From: JABDMH01 sp965223165 | Lineage (GTDB): Bacteria; Bacteroidota; Bacteroidia; Chitinophagales; Saprospiraceae | Assembly (NCBI GenBank): GCA_965223165.1 | Contig: CBDCVQ010000009.1 | Location: 496,001 to 560,000 of the forward strand | Length of the DNA stretch: 64,000 nucleotides | Reading direction: 5' to 3' | In this document: in pieces, positions 42,005 through 51,238 of the stretch | How the letters are laid out: every line of letters starts with the position of its first letter | Position numbering within the stretch: position 1 is the first letter of the stretch | Program-made: the position numbers and the translations under genes | Notes under the pieces: generated by a model | What the model was told of the DNA's origin: nothing | The model's database searches: none | What the model saw: the letters and a program-made list of their open reading frames with translations, nothing else

Positions 42005-44598
42005 AGAGCCACGGCGGCATAGTGCCACCGATGGTGCCTTTGCGGCTCTTGCGGTGGTTTTGCGATCCGGACCTCCTTGAAGATGTCGAAGGGGACCTGC
42101 TGGAGCTATTTGCCGCCCGCTCGGTGAGCCAATCTAAACGGGCCCGGCTCCTTTTGGCCAGAGATGTCCTGCTATTATTTCGACCCGGAATCATTCGAAC
42201 CATCAGATTAACTATCAATCGTCCGATCATGCTGCGAAATTACGTGCTTGTGGCCTTACGCCATGCCAGAAAATACAAGGGTCACACCTTTCTCAACCTC
42301 CTTAGTCTAGTCATTGGGCTCGCGTCGTGTATGCTCATCCTGCTATGGGTCCAAAGCGAATGGAATGTCGACAAATTTCACGAGAAGAGTGACCGCATTA
42401 TTCGCGTGTGGCGAAATATGCATCAATCAGGCGGCGAAATTCTGACCACGCGTGCAGTGCCCCAGCCCTTTGCCGTGTCCTTGCGCAACGACTATCCGGA
42501 GGTGGACGAGGTCACCCTTGTCGGCTGGGACAACGAACAATTATTTCGCAAAGATGACCTGGCGTATTACGAGACAGGCAAATACGTTTCCCCCGAATTT
42601 CTCCGGATTTTCTCCTTTCCCCTGCTGGTGGGAGATGCCGATCTGGCACTACAGGACATATCCTCCATCATCATCACCGAGTCCCTCGCGGAAAAGTACT
42701 TTGGTGTCCATTGGCGGTCGGTCGATATCCTGCAACAAGGACTGACGGTAGGCGATCGGCAAAAGGAATTTCAGATCAGCGGCGTGATTGCCGATCCCGG
42801 AGATAATTCTTCCATTGATTTTGATTGGCTGATCTCTGCACAGGAGTATATTCAACGCAACGATTGGGTCAACAGCTGGTACAATGGTGGGTTTCGTATG
42901 TGCTTCACCCTGCGTGAGGGTGCAGACTTGGCGCCGCTTCAAGACAAGGTCTTGCAGTCCATCAACGAAAACACCAATTACGAGGCGGACGAACGAATTT
43001 TCCTAAACAAGTTTTCGGACAATTATCTGTATTCGACCTTTGAAAATGGCCGACCGGTGGGGGGCCGAATTCAATACATCCGGATCCTATTCATGATCGC
43101 CATCTTTATCCTGGTCATTGCCTGCATCAACTTCATGAATCTGGCCACGGCGCGATCCGTACGTCGTAGTCGCGAGGTAGGTGTCCGAAAAGTGCTGGGG
43201 GCACAGAGGGGGTCTTTACGACACCAATTTTTCATTGAATCCTTTGTCCTTTCGTCATTGGCAGTGCTGCTGTCCTTGGTGGTGGTTTGGCTTGTGCTTC
43301 CCTTCTTCAATCACGTCACCGAAAAAACCCTGTCACTCAATTTTCAAGATCCTATGTTGTGGGTTGGGCTCATCGGAGTGACGCTCGTTTCTGGGGCACT
43401 TTCCGGATTTTACCCTGCTCTGCTCCTCCCTAGCTTCAAAATAATTTCGTCGCTAAAGGGTACTGCAAAGCCTCCGCGTCATGGCGTCCGACTGCGTGAA
43501 GGTTTGGTCGTCTTTCAGTTTGCATTATCGATCCTGCTGATCATCGGCACACTCGTAGTTAGCCAACAGATGCGCTTTATACTCAACAAGGACCTGGGCC
43601 TCGACAAGGACAACATTATCTTTTTTGGTATGTCACGCGAGGTGGGCAGCAAAATGGAGCTATACAAAAATGAGCTGCTCAGCATCCCCGGAGTCCAGTC
43701 GGTCACAGCTACCACCGGCAATCCTCTAGACTACGGACGATCCAGCGGCAGTGCCCAGTGGGCTGGGAAGGACCCCGATGAAGTAATCGAGATTAATGTC
43801 ATGAGTGTGGATGAGGACTTTGTGGAGACGATGAAGATGGACATGCTGTCCGGCCGAAACTTCACGGCCGAATTATCCACCGACACATCCAACTATTTGA
43901 TCAACGAAGTGACAGCAGGTATCATGGGTTTTGACGATCCCATCGATCAGGATCTCTCCCTTTGGGGACAAACCGGCAAAGTCGTTGGTGTCGTCAAGAA
44001 CTTTCACATGAGCAGCATGTATGAACCGATCTCACCTCTGATCATCCGCTATGATCCCAACAGCACCTATATGCTCTTTGTCAGAATCCAGGGCGACTTG
44101 CCAAATACCCTGTCCTCGATTGAGACCACCACGGAAGAGCTATATCCAGGACATCCCTTCACCTATGAATTTCTCGATCGAGATTTTGCCTCTGCGTACC
44201 GGAGTGAAATGACCATTAATACCGTGGCAAACATCTTTGCCATAATTTCCATTCTCATCTCCTGCCTGGGATTGTTTGGCTTGTCCTCCTACTCCGCCGA
44301 GCAGCGATCCCGTGAAATTGGAATTCGCAAAGTGTACGGAGCCAGCGTCACACGCATCGTAGGCATGCTCTCGTGGGGTTACACTAAACTGATACTTCTC
44401 GCCTTTTTACTGGCGGCGCCCATCGCTGCCTATCTCATGCTTAATTGGCTGAATACGTTTGAGTTTAGGACGGATCTCAAGGTCACGGTCTTCGCAGCGG
44501 CCGGACTGGTTACGCTGGCGATCGGGGCTCTCACCGTCTGTCTAAAGTCATGGCAGGCAGCCATGATGAATCCCGTCCAGACCTTGCGTGACGAATAG
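42001..44598 (+). CDS. FtsX/MacB-like permease with N-terminal prefix domain
   Basis: About 865 residues from the ATG at 42001, chosen because it overlaps the PadR stop in an ATGA junction; an in-frame ATG at 41959 lies inside PadR. An N-terminal permease prefix domain (about 5-70, LLRWFCDPDLLEDVEGDLLELF) precedes the first membrane helix (about 100-120). Two MacB periplasmic domains and two FtsX membrane units follow; FMNLATARSVRRSREVGVRKVLGA and a second SREIGIRKVYGASVTRI mark the cytoplasmic coupling loops. No ATPase gene is adjacent, so it must borrow one encoded elsewhere. Such proteins export or extract substrates and are often linked to stress or antibiotic response. A hairpin follows the stop codon. 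Confidence 0.9.
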   Translation: MKSHGGIVPPMVPLRLLRWFCDPDLLEDVEGDLLELFAARSVSQSKRARLLLARDVLLLFRPGIIRTIRLTINRPIMLRNYVLVALRHARKYKGHTFLNLLSLVIGLASCMLILLWVQSEWNVDKFHEKSDRIIRVWRNMHQSGGEILTTRAVPQPFAVSLRNDYPEVDEVTLVGWDNEQLFRKDDLAYYETGKYVSPEFLRIFSFPLLVGDADLALQDISSIIITESLAEKYFGVHWRSVDILQQGLTVGDRQKEFQISGVIADPGDNSSIDFDWLISAQEYIQRNDWVNSWYNGGFRMCFTLREGADLAPLQDKVLQSINENTNYEADERIFLNKFSDNYLYSTFENGRPVGGRIQYIRILFMIAIFILVIACINFMNLATARSVRRSREVGVRKVLGAQRGSLRHQFFIESFVLSSLAVLLSLVVVWLVLPFFNHVTEKTLSLNFQDPMLWVGLIGVTLVSGALSGFYPALLLPSFKIISSLKGTAKPPRHGVRLREGLVVFQFALSILLIIGTLVVSQQMRFILNKDLGLDKDNIIFFGMSREVGSKMELYKNELLSIPGVQSVTATTGNPLDYGRSSGSAQWAGKDPDEVIEINVMSVDEDFVETMKMDMLSGRNFTAELSTDTSNYLINEVTAGIMGFDDPIDQDLSLWGQTGKVVGVVKNFHMSSMYEPISPLIIRYDPNSTYMLFVRIQGDLPNTLSSIETTTEELYPGHPFTYEFLDRDFASAYRSEMTINTVANIFAIISILISCLGLFGLSSYSAEQRSREIGIRKVYGASVTRIVGMLSWGYTKLILLAFLLAAPIAAYLMLNWLNTFEFRTDLKVTVFAAAGLVTLAIGALTVCLKSWQAAMMNPVQTLRDE

Positions 44599-44623
44599 AC
44601 ACACTTGAATGGACGGTGTGTCT
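44597..44623 (+). terminator. Hairpin terminator candidate after the permease
   Basis: AGACACAC pairs perfectly with GTGTGTCT across an 11-nt loop, starting at the stop codon itself. The tail (CCGCCGG) is not U-rich. It probably ends the PadR-permease transcript. Confidence 0.4.
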
Positions 44624-44843
44624 CCGCCGGCGACCATCTTTCCTTTTCATACCAGATGTACTTGGTCTTGCGAAAGGCCCCGGGGAATTTGATGGCGATT
44701 TGTATACTCATCTCACTTATATTCTTTTATTTATGTATTAGTGAAAATAAAATATCAATGACCGTGCAACGGAAATGCCGATGGAGCAGAACTATAGAGT
44801 GACAGTTGTATCGTTTGACTATTAAATAGACAATCTCAGCATC

Positions 44844-46109
44844 ATGAAATCATCCCTTCGCCATCTCTTAGTGTTGTTCGTGCTCATGCAGTTCATACCA
44901 GCATGCGAACGCGACAATGTCGATGAGTTCGTCCGTGAGGAGCAGACCATCGAGCCCGTGACCAAAACAGCCACCAACGGCATCTTGTCCCGATCTGTAA
45001 ACGACGAGGAGACTGCCGGACTGGATCTGGGGTGTCTCTCCGTGGACTATCCGTTTACATTAATTGATAATCTGGGCAACGAGCACCCGATTGGGGATGA
45101 CGATGCGTATGTGTCAAGCTTTGATAGCACCAACGCCGACGGATCGGCACGTGACTACTACATCGTCGATTTCAAATATCCGCTGGCTATCACTCTGGAG
45201 GATGGAGAGCAAGCCACCGTGACAGATGCCTCGGAGCTGGGCGAGGTCTTTGCCGAGTGTATCCCAGACGAGGGGTTTGGTGAAGAGGACTTTCCCGCCT
45301 ATCTGATCAACTACGAAAACTCCTGCGTGGCCCTGGTTTACCCCGTGCATCTGCAAGATCTAGACGGCAACCCAATCACTGCCGATGATGAGGATCGACT
45401 CGTCGAACTTCTGGCGGAGCAAACCCTATTGTTTGATTTTCCACTCCTCCTCGCTAATCCCGATGGCGTGGTGGATACGGTACTGGGGGCCACCCAGCTC
45501 TTTGACGTGCTGATCTCTTGCAATGAGATTTGGATCGATACAGCAGGATGGATCGGCAATGGGCTCAACCTCTTCCTTTGCTACGAGCTGTCGTATCCGG
45601 CGGGCATAGTAAAGCCGGATGGCAGCACGACCACTGTCAACAACCACGAGGAACTATGCCAAATCATGCTGGCGAACAACTTTCAAGGCTTTGACTACCC
45701 GATCACCTTAATAGGTGCAGACAACATGACTCACACGGCTTCCAGTGATGATGAGGTGGCATCTCTAGTCGAAGACTGTGAATCTGTCGTCATCACTTAC
45801 CCCGATAGTACGTCCATATACTTTGGTGACGACATTCTCGGCCTGATCACAGGAACCATCCCCTTGGATAGTACGGGACTGGATGACGTAGGATGCTACA
45901 GCATCAATTATCCAGTGGTCGCCAATGCGATAGGTGAGCAGGGGCAGACTTTCACCCTGACGATCGAAGACGAAAACGCCCTCTGGACCACTAATTATTC
46001 ATTGGACAGCTGGGTATATCCGGTGCGAGTTACCCGGACTTCGGATCAGTCGGTGGTAGAACTGGATTCGGCAGCAGCCATCGAAGAATTATTGCTAGCC
46101 TGTCAATAG
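44844..46109 (+). CDS. Repeat-containing lipoprotein upstream of ECF sigma factor
   Basis: A 421-residue lipoprotein; the signal ends in FIPAC (Cys about residue 21). The mature protein consists of four modules of about 80-100 residues. Each module begins with a Cys next to a YP motif (CLSVDYPFTL, CVALVYPVHL, CYELSYPAGI, CYSINYPVVA) and ends with a Cys (AEC, ISC, EDC, LAC). Each module contains two half-units of the form YP-(L/I/V)-x-(L/I)-x-DG-x...-EL. The Cys pairs may form disulfides within modules. Function is unknown. It lies 58 bp before an ECF sigma gene and the barrel protein, so the three probably act together. No enzyme motif is visible. Confidence 0.75.
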   Translation: MKSSLRHLLVLFVLMQFIPACERDNVDEFVREEQTIEPVTKTATNGILSRSVNDEETAGLDLGCLSVDYPFTLIDNLGNEHPIGDDDAYVSSFDSTNADGSARDYYIVDFKYPLAITLEDGEQATVTDASELGEVFAECIPDEGFGEEDFPAYLINYENSCVALVYPVHLQDLDGNPITADDEDRLVELLAEQTLLFDFPLLLANPDGVVDTVLGATQLFDVLISCNEIWIDTAGWIGNGLNLFLCYELSYPAGIVKPDGSTTTVNNHEELCQIMLANNFQGFDYPITLIGADNMTHTASSDDEVASLVEDCESVVITYPDSTSIYFGDDILGLITGTIPLDSTGLDDVGCYSINYPVVANAIGEQGQTFTLTIEDENALWTTNYSLDSWVYPVRVTRTSDQSVVELDSAAAIEELLLACQ

Positions 46110-46167
46110 CACCTTAAGTGAGCGATGACGGAAAACCTATAGGTGATCCGTCATCCTTGTAGCGTTT

Positions 46168-46722
46168 ATGGTATCCAAGCAGGTTATTAAGCGGTGTAAA
46201 AATCAAAATAGAAAGGCCCAACGGCAATTCTACGAAGCCTGTGCACCCTACCTCTACAGCATTGTCAGGAGCTATATCTACGACCCCAGCTTTCAAAAGG
46301 ATGCCATGCAGGAGACCTTTGCGGCGATCTTCGTCTCCCTGCACCATTTTGATCCGGAGCGCGGATCGCTAAAACCCTGGATCGGCCGGATCACGGTAAA
46401 CTGCTGCATCGATATGCTAAAGAAGCGCCGGAAGTTGGATCTGATTGAGTCCGGAGTACCAGCAGAAGGAGCGGAGGTCTCGGAATTTGACGATCCGACC
46501 GCCCTGACCAGGGACGAGATTCGCGAGCTGCTCACAGGAATGCCATCCGGCTACCGCACGGTGTTCCTAATGTCGGTCGTGGATGGCTATAGTCACAAGG
46601 AAATCGGCGAAGCGCTCCAGATTAAGCCGGAGACGTCCAGATCCCAACTCCAGCGTGGCATCCAGTGGATTCGCCAGCAATTGCATTTATCGCCAAAAAC
46701 TTCCATACATGAGGCTTTTTGA
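46168..46722 (+). CDS. ECF RNA polymerase sigma-70 factor
   Basis: A 184-residue sigma factor with region 2 (FYEACAPYLYSIVRSYIYDPSFQKDAMQETFAAIFVSL, then GSLKPWIGRITVNCCIDMLKKRRK) and region 4 (LTGMPSGYRTVFLMSVVDGYSHKEIGEALQIKPETSRSQLQRG). It lies between the repeat lipoprotein and a protein with an anti-sigma-like N-terminus, and overlaps the latter by 14 bp. This arrangement suggests the downstream protein controls the sigma factor. It differs from the FecI-like factor at 36766 and no FecR is near. Confidence 0.95.
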   Translation: MVSKQVIKRCKNQNRKAQRQFYEACAPYLYSIVRSYIYDPSFQKDAMQETFAAIFVSLHHFDPERGSLKPWIGRITVNCCIDMLKKRRKLDLIESGVPAEGAEVSEFDDPTALTRDEIRELLTGMPSGYRTVFLMSVVDGYSHKEIGEALQIKPETSRSQLQRGIQWIRQQLHLSPKTSIHEAF

Positions 46723-48166
46723 TCACATAAAAACGCGACTCCGCCAGGGGGAGGCATTGCCCCCTGAGTTGGCGTGGGAGGAGGTGCAGGAGGGCATTGT
46801 GCAACGCATGGACGAGATCCAGGGGTCGCCCAACCGCCCCAAGCTCCTGCGTACCCCGACCATCGTCGTGCTATTAGTAGCGGCTGCCGGCCTGGCTTGG
46901 CTGCTGCTATTCCAACCAGATTCATCCACCCAACGTGCTGGAAACACGGACTTCGAGCAATCTTGGTCGACCGCTACGGATGCCCAGGCCGCCGTGGCCC
47001 CTGACCGCCGCACCACACCCCTTAGCTCGCCAGCACACTCCCATCTACCAGCGCATGAGAGCGATCTCCAGCAAGCCCTCTCACACCCAGGTTCTGCAGT
47101 CCACCATCCAGAACCTGGGCTGGCAGGGCGAGATGGCAAACTCGATGCGGACGGTCCCGGTTCTGAGGCCGTCCGCGCGCCGGACCATTCCGGTCCCAGT
47201 CATGAACTCGCTGATTTGCGGGATGCCCGTCTGACCCGTGCAGCGGAGGTTCGTACACCAACCCCGGATGCAGGGGTGGCGGACACACCCAGAGCCGACC
47301 AGAAGACAAGCACGGCTATCCCTATCCTGTCCGCTCTCCCATCCACTGCCGCGCCGGAGACCTGGAGGTTCTCCCCCCTGACTGCTCTCGACCGCATGAC
47401 CCCTACGCTGACTCCTCCTGCGAGGACGTTGCCACTGATCTACCAAGCGCCCATCCCTGCTCAGACAGACATACGCATTCCCGAACATCGGCGATGGCAA
47501 CTAGACCTGGGTGGCGGGATCTTGGCATGGTCCGCTGACTTTCCTGTCACGGCCGAAGCGGACCAAAAGGAGGTCGCTGTACCGGGGATGGCCGCTTCTC
47601 TGCGGCTCTCTTACCGGGTGACACCCCGGATCGCATTGACGACGGGGGCGGATTGGCAGGAACTTTTCAGTCGATTGGACCTGCAGCACGTGCATCGCTT
47701 CAGCGAGCCCCGCCAAAATGTGCTTCTGGAGATTGTCACCAACCCGTACTCCGGCCAGACCGAGCAGATCTACGGGGACACCAGCGTCCTGGTGACGGAG
47801 ACGCGCACCTTACGGCATTACAACCGGTTTAGATCATGGTCTCTGCCGGTCTTGCTCTCGGTCCACACGCAGGGCCAGAGAGTGCGTGCACAGCTTGGTG
47901 GCGGAGCATTATTCTCGATCCGGACCACCGCCAAAGGACGGGCATTGGTAGAGGGTGAGGTCGTGTCATACAGCAAGCCCTACCTTAAAGCCGGGCAGAT
48001 GGCATTAGTGGGTGAGGGCAGCATCTCCTATCGATTATTCGGAGCTTTTGAACTCGGAGCCCGGATTGGCTTGCAATATCCCATAGGCCATTGGTCCACC
48101 GTGCCCACGCAATCATTCCGGCCGTTACTGTTTGGAAGCCAATTGTTCGTCGGGTATCGATTCTGA
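46709..48166 (+). CDS. Membrane-anchored protein with long linker and outer-membrane beta-barrel
   Basis: About 485 residues from the ATG at 46709, which overlaps the end of the sigma gene by 14 bp. The cytoplasmic N-terminus (1-48, MRLFDHIKTRLRQGEALPPE-type helix) resembles a short anti-sigma domain. One membrane helix spans about 50-68. A Pro/Ala/His-rich, low-complexity linker covers about 70-262. The C-terminal 220 residues look like an eight-strand-type porin-family barrel (WQLDLGGGILAWSADF, SYRVTPRIALTTGADW, ... LLFGSQLFVGYRF), ending in the terminal Phe typical of outer-membrane proteins. It may span both membranes and hold the sigma factor at the inner face. The barrel call rests on strand pattern only. 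Confidence 0.7.
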   Translation: MRLFDHIKTRLRQGEALPPELAWEEVQEGIVQRMDEIQGSPNRPKLLRTPTIVVLLVAAAGLAWLLLFQPDSSTQRAGNTDFEQSWSTATDAQAAVAPDRRTTPLSSPAHSHLPAHESDLQQALSHPGSAVHHPEPGLAGRDGKLDADGPGSEAVRAPDHSGPSHELADLRDARLTRAAEVRTPTPDAGVADTPRADQKTSTAIPILSALPSTAAPETWRFSPLTALDRMTPTLTPPARTLPLIYQAPIPAQTDIRIPEHRRWQLDLGGGILAWSADFPVTAEADQKEVAVPGMAASLRLSYRVTPRIALTTGADWQELFSRLDLQHVHRFSEPRQNVLLEIVTNPYSGQTEQIYGDTSVLVTETRTLRHYNRFRSWSLPVLLSVHTQGQRVRAQLGGGALFSIRTTAKGRALVEGEVVSYSKPYLKAGQMALVGEGSISYRLFGAFELGARIGLQYPIGHWSTVPTQSFRPLLFGSQLFVGYRF

Positions 48167-48282
48167 ATCTGCGTACGTCACCCTCAGATACCCGGAAGGC
48201 TCTTTCGGCACGTTAACGTGGTCGCCACCCGATGGCTTGATGGGCCTGCACTTCTTCCCCCTTCGGTGCGGCTCCTTTTTGC

Positions 48283-48290
48283 TAATTTTG
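48283..48290 (+). promoter_or_regulatory. Bacteroidota -7 promoter element (TAATTTTG)
   Basis: TAATTTTG matches TANNTTTG exactly, 16 bp before the ATG at 48307. No TTTG is found at the -33 position, so it is a partial match. Confidence 0.35.
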
Positions 48291-48306
48291 GCAAAAGGGC
48301 AGCACC

Positions 48307-48711
48307 ATGACCGAGGCAGAGATTAGGGCCAAAGCCGAAAAGAAGGTAAGAGACAAAAAGGGCTTCTACATTCATTTTGGCATTTTTGCCGTCGTCGGCA
48401 TCTTCTTATTTGTGCTGAACTACATCACCACCGGTGCTCAAGGCGATTGGTGGTTCTATTATCCAGTCCTTGGCTGGGGCCTTGGGGTCGCCATTCACCA
48501 CATTGCGGTCTTTGGGTTGCCGGGCACGGACATCCTGAGTGCGGAGTGGGAAGCCAGGGAAGTTGCCTATGAGATGGATAATCTACGAAGGCATGACGAC
48601 TCCGCCCAAGGGGCACTGCCTCCTCCGGCGGATGGACTTGAACTCTCCGATCCACCCCTCCGACAGAAGGAGACCCCAACACGAAACTGGGACGATCAGG
48701 AACTCGTCTAG
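48307..48711 (+). CDS. 2TM-domain membrane protein
   Basis: A 134-residue protein of the 2TM family: a charged N-terminus (EAEKKVRDKKGFYIHFGIF-type, about 5-25), two membrane helices (about 23-43 and 52-72), and a WWFYYPVLGWGLGVAIHHIAVFG segment typical of the family. The C-terminal 60 residues are polar and poorly conserved. In other bacteria the 2TM domain is found at the N-terminus of LytTR-type regulators or alone; its role is unknown. It is converged on by the cyclase-TPR gene at 48797. Confidence 0.8.
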   Translation: MTEAEIRAKAEKKVRDKKGFYIHFGIFAVVGIFLFVLNYITTGAQGDWWFYYPVLGWGLGVAIHHIAVFGLPGTDILSAEWEAREVAYEMDNLRRHDDSAQGALPPPADGLELSDPPLRQKETPTRNWDDQELV

Positions 48712-48796
48712 GCCTATCCGCACCGGCTTCACAATGACGGAACTGTTTGGCGGGCTGACCCACCGACCAAACGTCAGGAACGTTAGCTTTGGCTGG

Positions 48797-50782
48797 CTAT
48801 GCGGAGGTGTGGACTGCCTGACCCTTGGATGATTTTGGTGGCAAGCCCATCTTTTGGCGCAGAAGGTCAAATCTCGGATGCTTCCAGATGTCTGCAAAAT
48901 ATGGCCATCGCAAGATGAACACGACGCCCAGGCAGACGATGCTAAATCGCTGCTCGTAGACCCGCTCCAATGCGGCAATGGCGTCGTCGTGACGGTGGAG
49001 GCCCCAGTAGGCAAAGGCCAAGTCCACCTCGACCGCCGATGCCTGATCCTGGCGCTTCCGCTGTTCGAGTCTGGCCAGATACTTGGTGGCCGTGTCGAGA
49101 TCCCCCTTCACCGAATAGGCAATGACCAGGCCGTGCACCGCCTTCATGGGCTTGTTGACCATCTCGTGATATCGATGCAAGGCTTTCAGCGCCTCGTCCA
49201 CACGACCTAGAGAGAGCAATGCCACCCCTTTGAGTTGCATGGCGCCACGGAAAGAGGGATCTAGTTCGAGGACCTGCTCATACTGCTGCAATGCCTGCAA
49301 ATATTCTCCACTAAAAAGATGCATATTGCCGAGCATCACCAGCAGAGGCCGCGACAGCGGGTCCAGATGCACGGCTCGTCGCATGCGATGTTTCGCCTCT
49401 TGTAGCTCTCCCACTGTCGCCAGATAGAGGGCATATACCTGGTTGAACAAACCGGAGTTCAACCCCAGACACGATGCTTTCCCCAGGGAGGTGCGTGTAC
49501 CCTTCCAATCCCAAAGGTGAAAGAACTTGATCATGGCCAGCGCGAGGTGAGATTCAGCCTGATCGGCATTCTTTTCCAGTGAAATAAGGACGGCCTCGTG
49601 TGCCTTAGCATAGGCCTTTACCGGAGCGATCGCACCACATGAGCCCATAAACGAGTAGCAGTGAGACAGGGTGCAGTAACCCTGAGCAAAGTCCGGATCC
49701 ATGGTGACCACCTTTTCAAATATCTCAATGGCCTTGTGTAGGTCCTCGGGATTCTGCCGATTCCAGTGATGCAGGCCCCGGAGGTACAGATTGTAGGCTT
49801 CCGCATTCTCGGTGGATTTGGGGATGATTCTCTTTTCTTTGCTGGCCAGGTCAAAATTCTCTCGCAGTCGATTGACTACGGCGCGCGCAATTTCGTCCTG
49901 GACATCAAAGATATTGTCGAGGGTGCGCTGATAAATTTCTGACCACTGCTGGTATCCGTCCGCGGTATTGATCAACTGTACGGACACCCGCACCTGATTT
50001 CCCGCTCTTCGCACACTGCCTTCCAGGACGTGTGATACGCCCAGGCGCTGGCCGATTGTTTTGGCATCCAGGTTTTCGTCCTTCAGGGCAAAGGTCGATG
50101 ACCGGCAGGTGATGGATATGCCGTCGATCTTCGTCAGTCCGTTGATGATCTCCTCAGAGATGCCTTCTCCGAAGTATTCATTCTCCGGATTGGCACTGAG
50201 GTTGTGGAGAGGTAGCACCGCGATTCCCTTCCGTGACACTCGGACCGCCTTCCCTTTCACCTCATCCGCAGACGGTACAGCCAGCCCCTCGTTGGTCAGG
50301 GCAAATACCTCGATGGGACGCTTTACGTTCTTGAGGCTGAACGTACCGAGACAGATATTTTGCAGGGAAGTATGGTTCTTAATCTCATGCTGTACCATCT
50401 CCGAGATCAGGATCCCGCCCGGGATGGACAGTGATTCGATACGAGAAGCCACATTGACTCCATCGCCATATACCCCTTCGGCGTCGTGTACGATATCTCC
50501 CAGATGAATGCCTATGCGCAGGGGAACCTCGGGATCCTGACGCAACTGCTGCTGAATCTTGAGGGCACCACTCACTGCCTCCTTGGCACTGTTGAAAATG
50601 CATAACGTGCCGTCGCCGTAATATTGGAGGATCTCCCCATCATGTGTACTGACCTCCTGTCTCAACACCTGGCGGTGCCGATCTCTGAGCAGCTTGGCGC
50701 GCTCTTCATCCTTTTGCATCAAAGCAGTGTAGCCCACCATGTCGGTAAACATGATGGCTGCTAGTTTTCTTTTCGCTTGCAT
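48797..50782 (-). CDS. Class III nucleotide cyclase with TolB-like and TPR domains
   Basis: A 661-residue protein with no membrane helix. The N-terminal cyclase domain (about 5-180) has both metal Asp residues (D14 in FTDMVGYT, D57 in YYGDG) and the transition-state N110 and R114 (VNVASR). Gln53 replaces the Lys that normally selects ATP (ILQYYGDG instead of IKxxGD), so activity or base preference is uncertain. A TolB-like domain follows (about 190-300, GIAVLPLHNLSANPENEYFGEGISEEIINGL...), then TPR helices (about 335-630). The layout matches many soluble Bacteroidota cyclases and parallels the membrane form at 18913. Confidence 0.9.
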   Translation of the reverse strand: MQAKRKLAAIMFTDMVGYTALMQKDEERAKLLRDRHRQVLRQEVSTHDGEILQYYGDGTLCIFNSAKEAVSGALKIQQQLRQDPEVPLRIGIHLGDIVHDAEGVYGDGVNVASRIESLSIPGGILISEMVQHEIKNHTSLQNICLGTFSLKNVKRPIEVFALTNEGLAVPSADEVKGKAVRVSRKGIAVLPLHNLSANPENEYFGEGISEEIINGLTKIDGISITCRSSTFALKDENLDAKTIGQRLGVSHVLEGSVRRAGNQVRVSVQLINTADGYQQWSEIYQRTLDNIFDVQDEIARAVVNRLRENFDLASKEKRIIPKSTENAEAYNLYLRGLHHWNRQNPEDLHKAIEIFEKVVTMDPDFAQGYCTLSHCYSFMGSCGAIAPVKAYAKAHEAVLISLEKNADQAESHLALAMIKFFHLWDWKGTRTSLGKASCLGLNSGLFNQVYALYLATVGELQEAKHRMRRAVHLDPLSRPLLVMLGNMHLFSGEYLQALQQYEQVLELDPSFRGAMQLKGVALLSLGRVDEALKALHRYHEMVNKPMKAVHGLVIAYSVKGDLDTATKYLARLEQRKRQDQASAVEVDLAFAYWGLHRHDDAIAALERVYEQRFSIVCLGVVFILRWPYFADIWKHPRFDLLRQKMGLPPKSSKGQAVHTSA

Positions 50783-50921
50783 ACCACGGTCCGTGCTACC
50801 TAAAGTTAACCCAAATCATGCATTTCGACACGACTCGCAACTCTTTTGCGCTAGCTGCCTCTCTGATCTACCTATCTCTCCCGCTCATAACATTTTCGCC
50901 ACAGGATCAAGTACCACTGAT

Positions 50922-51154
50922 CTAGTAGAGTTTCGCACTAAATCTTGTGGATAATTCTAATGTCTTTGGTCCGCATACTTCGTTGCAAAGCCTCGCCATA
51001 GCTACGGCTAGCCACCCATCCGCTGTCGCAGTTCCCTCACTTCTCGCATATTCATGCTCCATGCTACGAGATCGTTCGGTCATGTTTGGTGCCTCATCTA
51101 CGAACAAAATCCTAGCAGCATTAATCAACATATCTAGTGTGAAACTCCAAAAGG
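50922..51154 (-). mobile_element. MITE-like element, copy C (diverged)
   Basis: Same family and orientation as copy B, more diverged. The left end reads CTAGTAGAGTTTCGC; the right end (GTGTGAAACTCCAAAAGG) has decayed from CTCTACTAGG. Its internal frame (51083 down to 50922) is kept at 53 codons with one 6-bp in-frame deletion. It ends 85 bp before the ATG of the M19-like gene, so it may lie in its promoter region. Confidence 0.75.
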
Positions 51155-51238
51155 TTACCATCAGTACTTTTCTTACATTAATAAGTGAGCATCGGTCCTG
51201 GTGGTCGGACAGCTCCTCAACATCTAAACTTTGCGATT

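Noticed and set aside
44430..44711. Minus-strand frame starting MSIQIAIKFPG after the permease
   Set aside because: Most of it is antisense to the permease gene, and the unique part is about 40 codons without supporting features.
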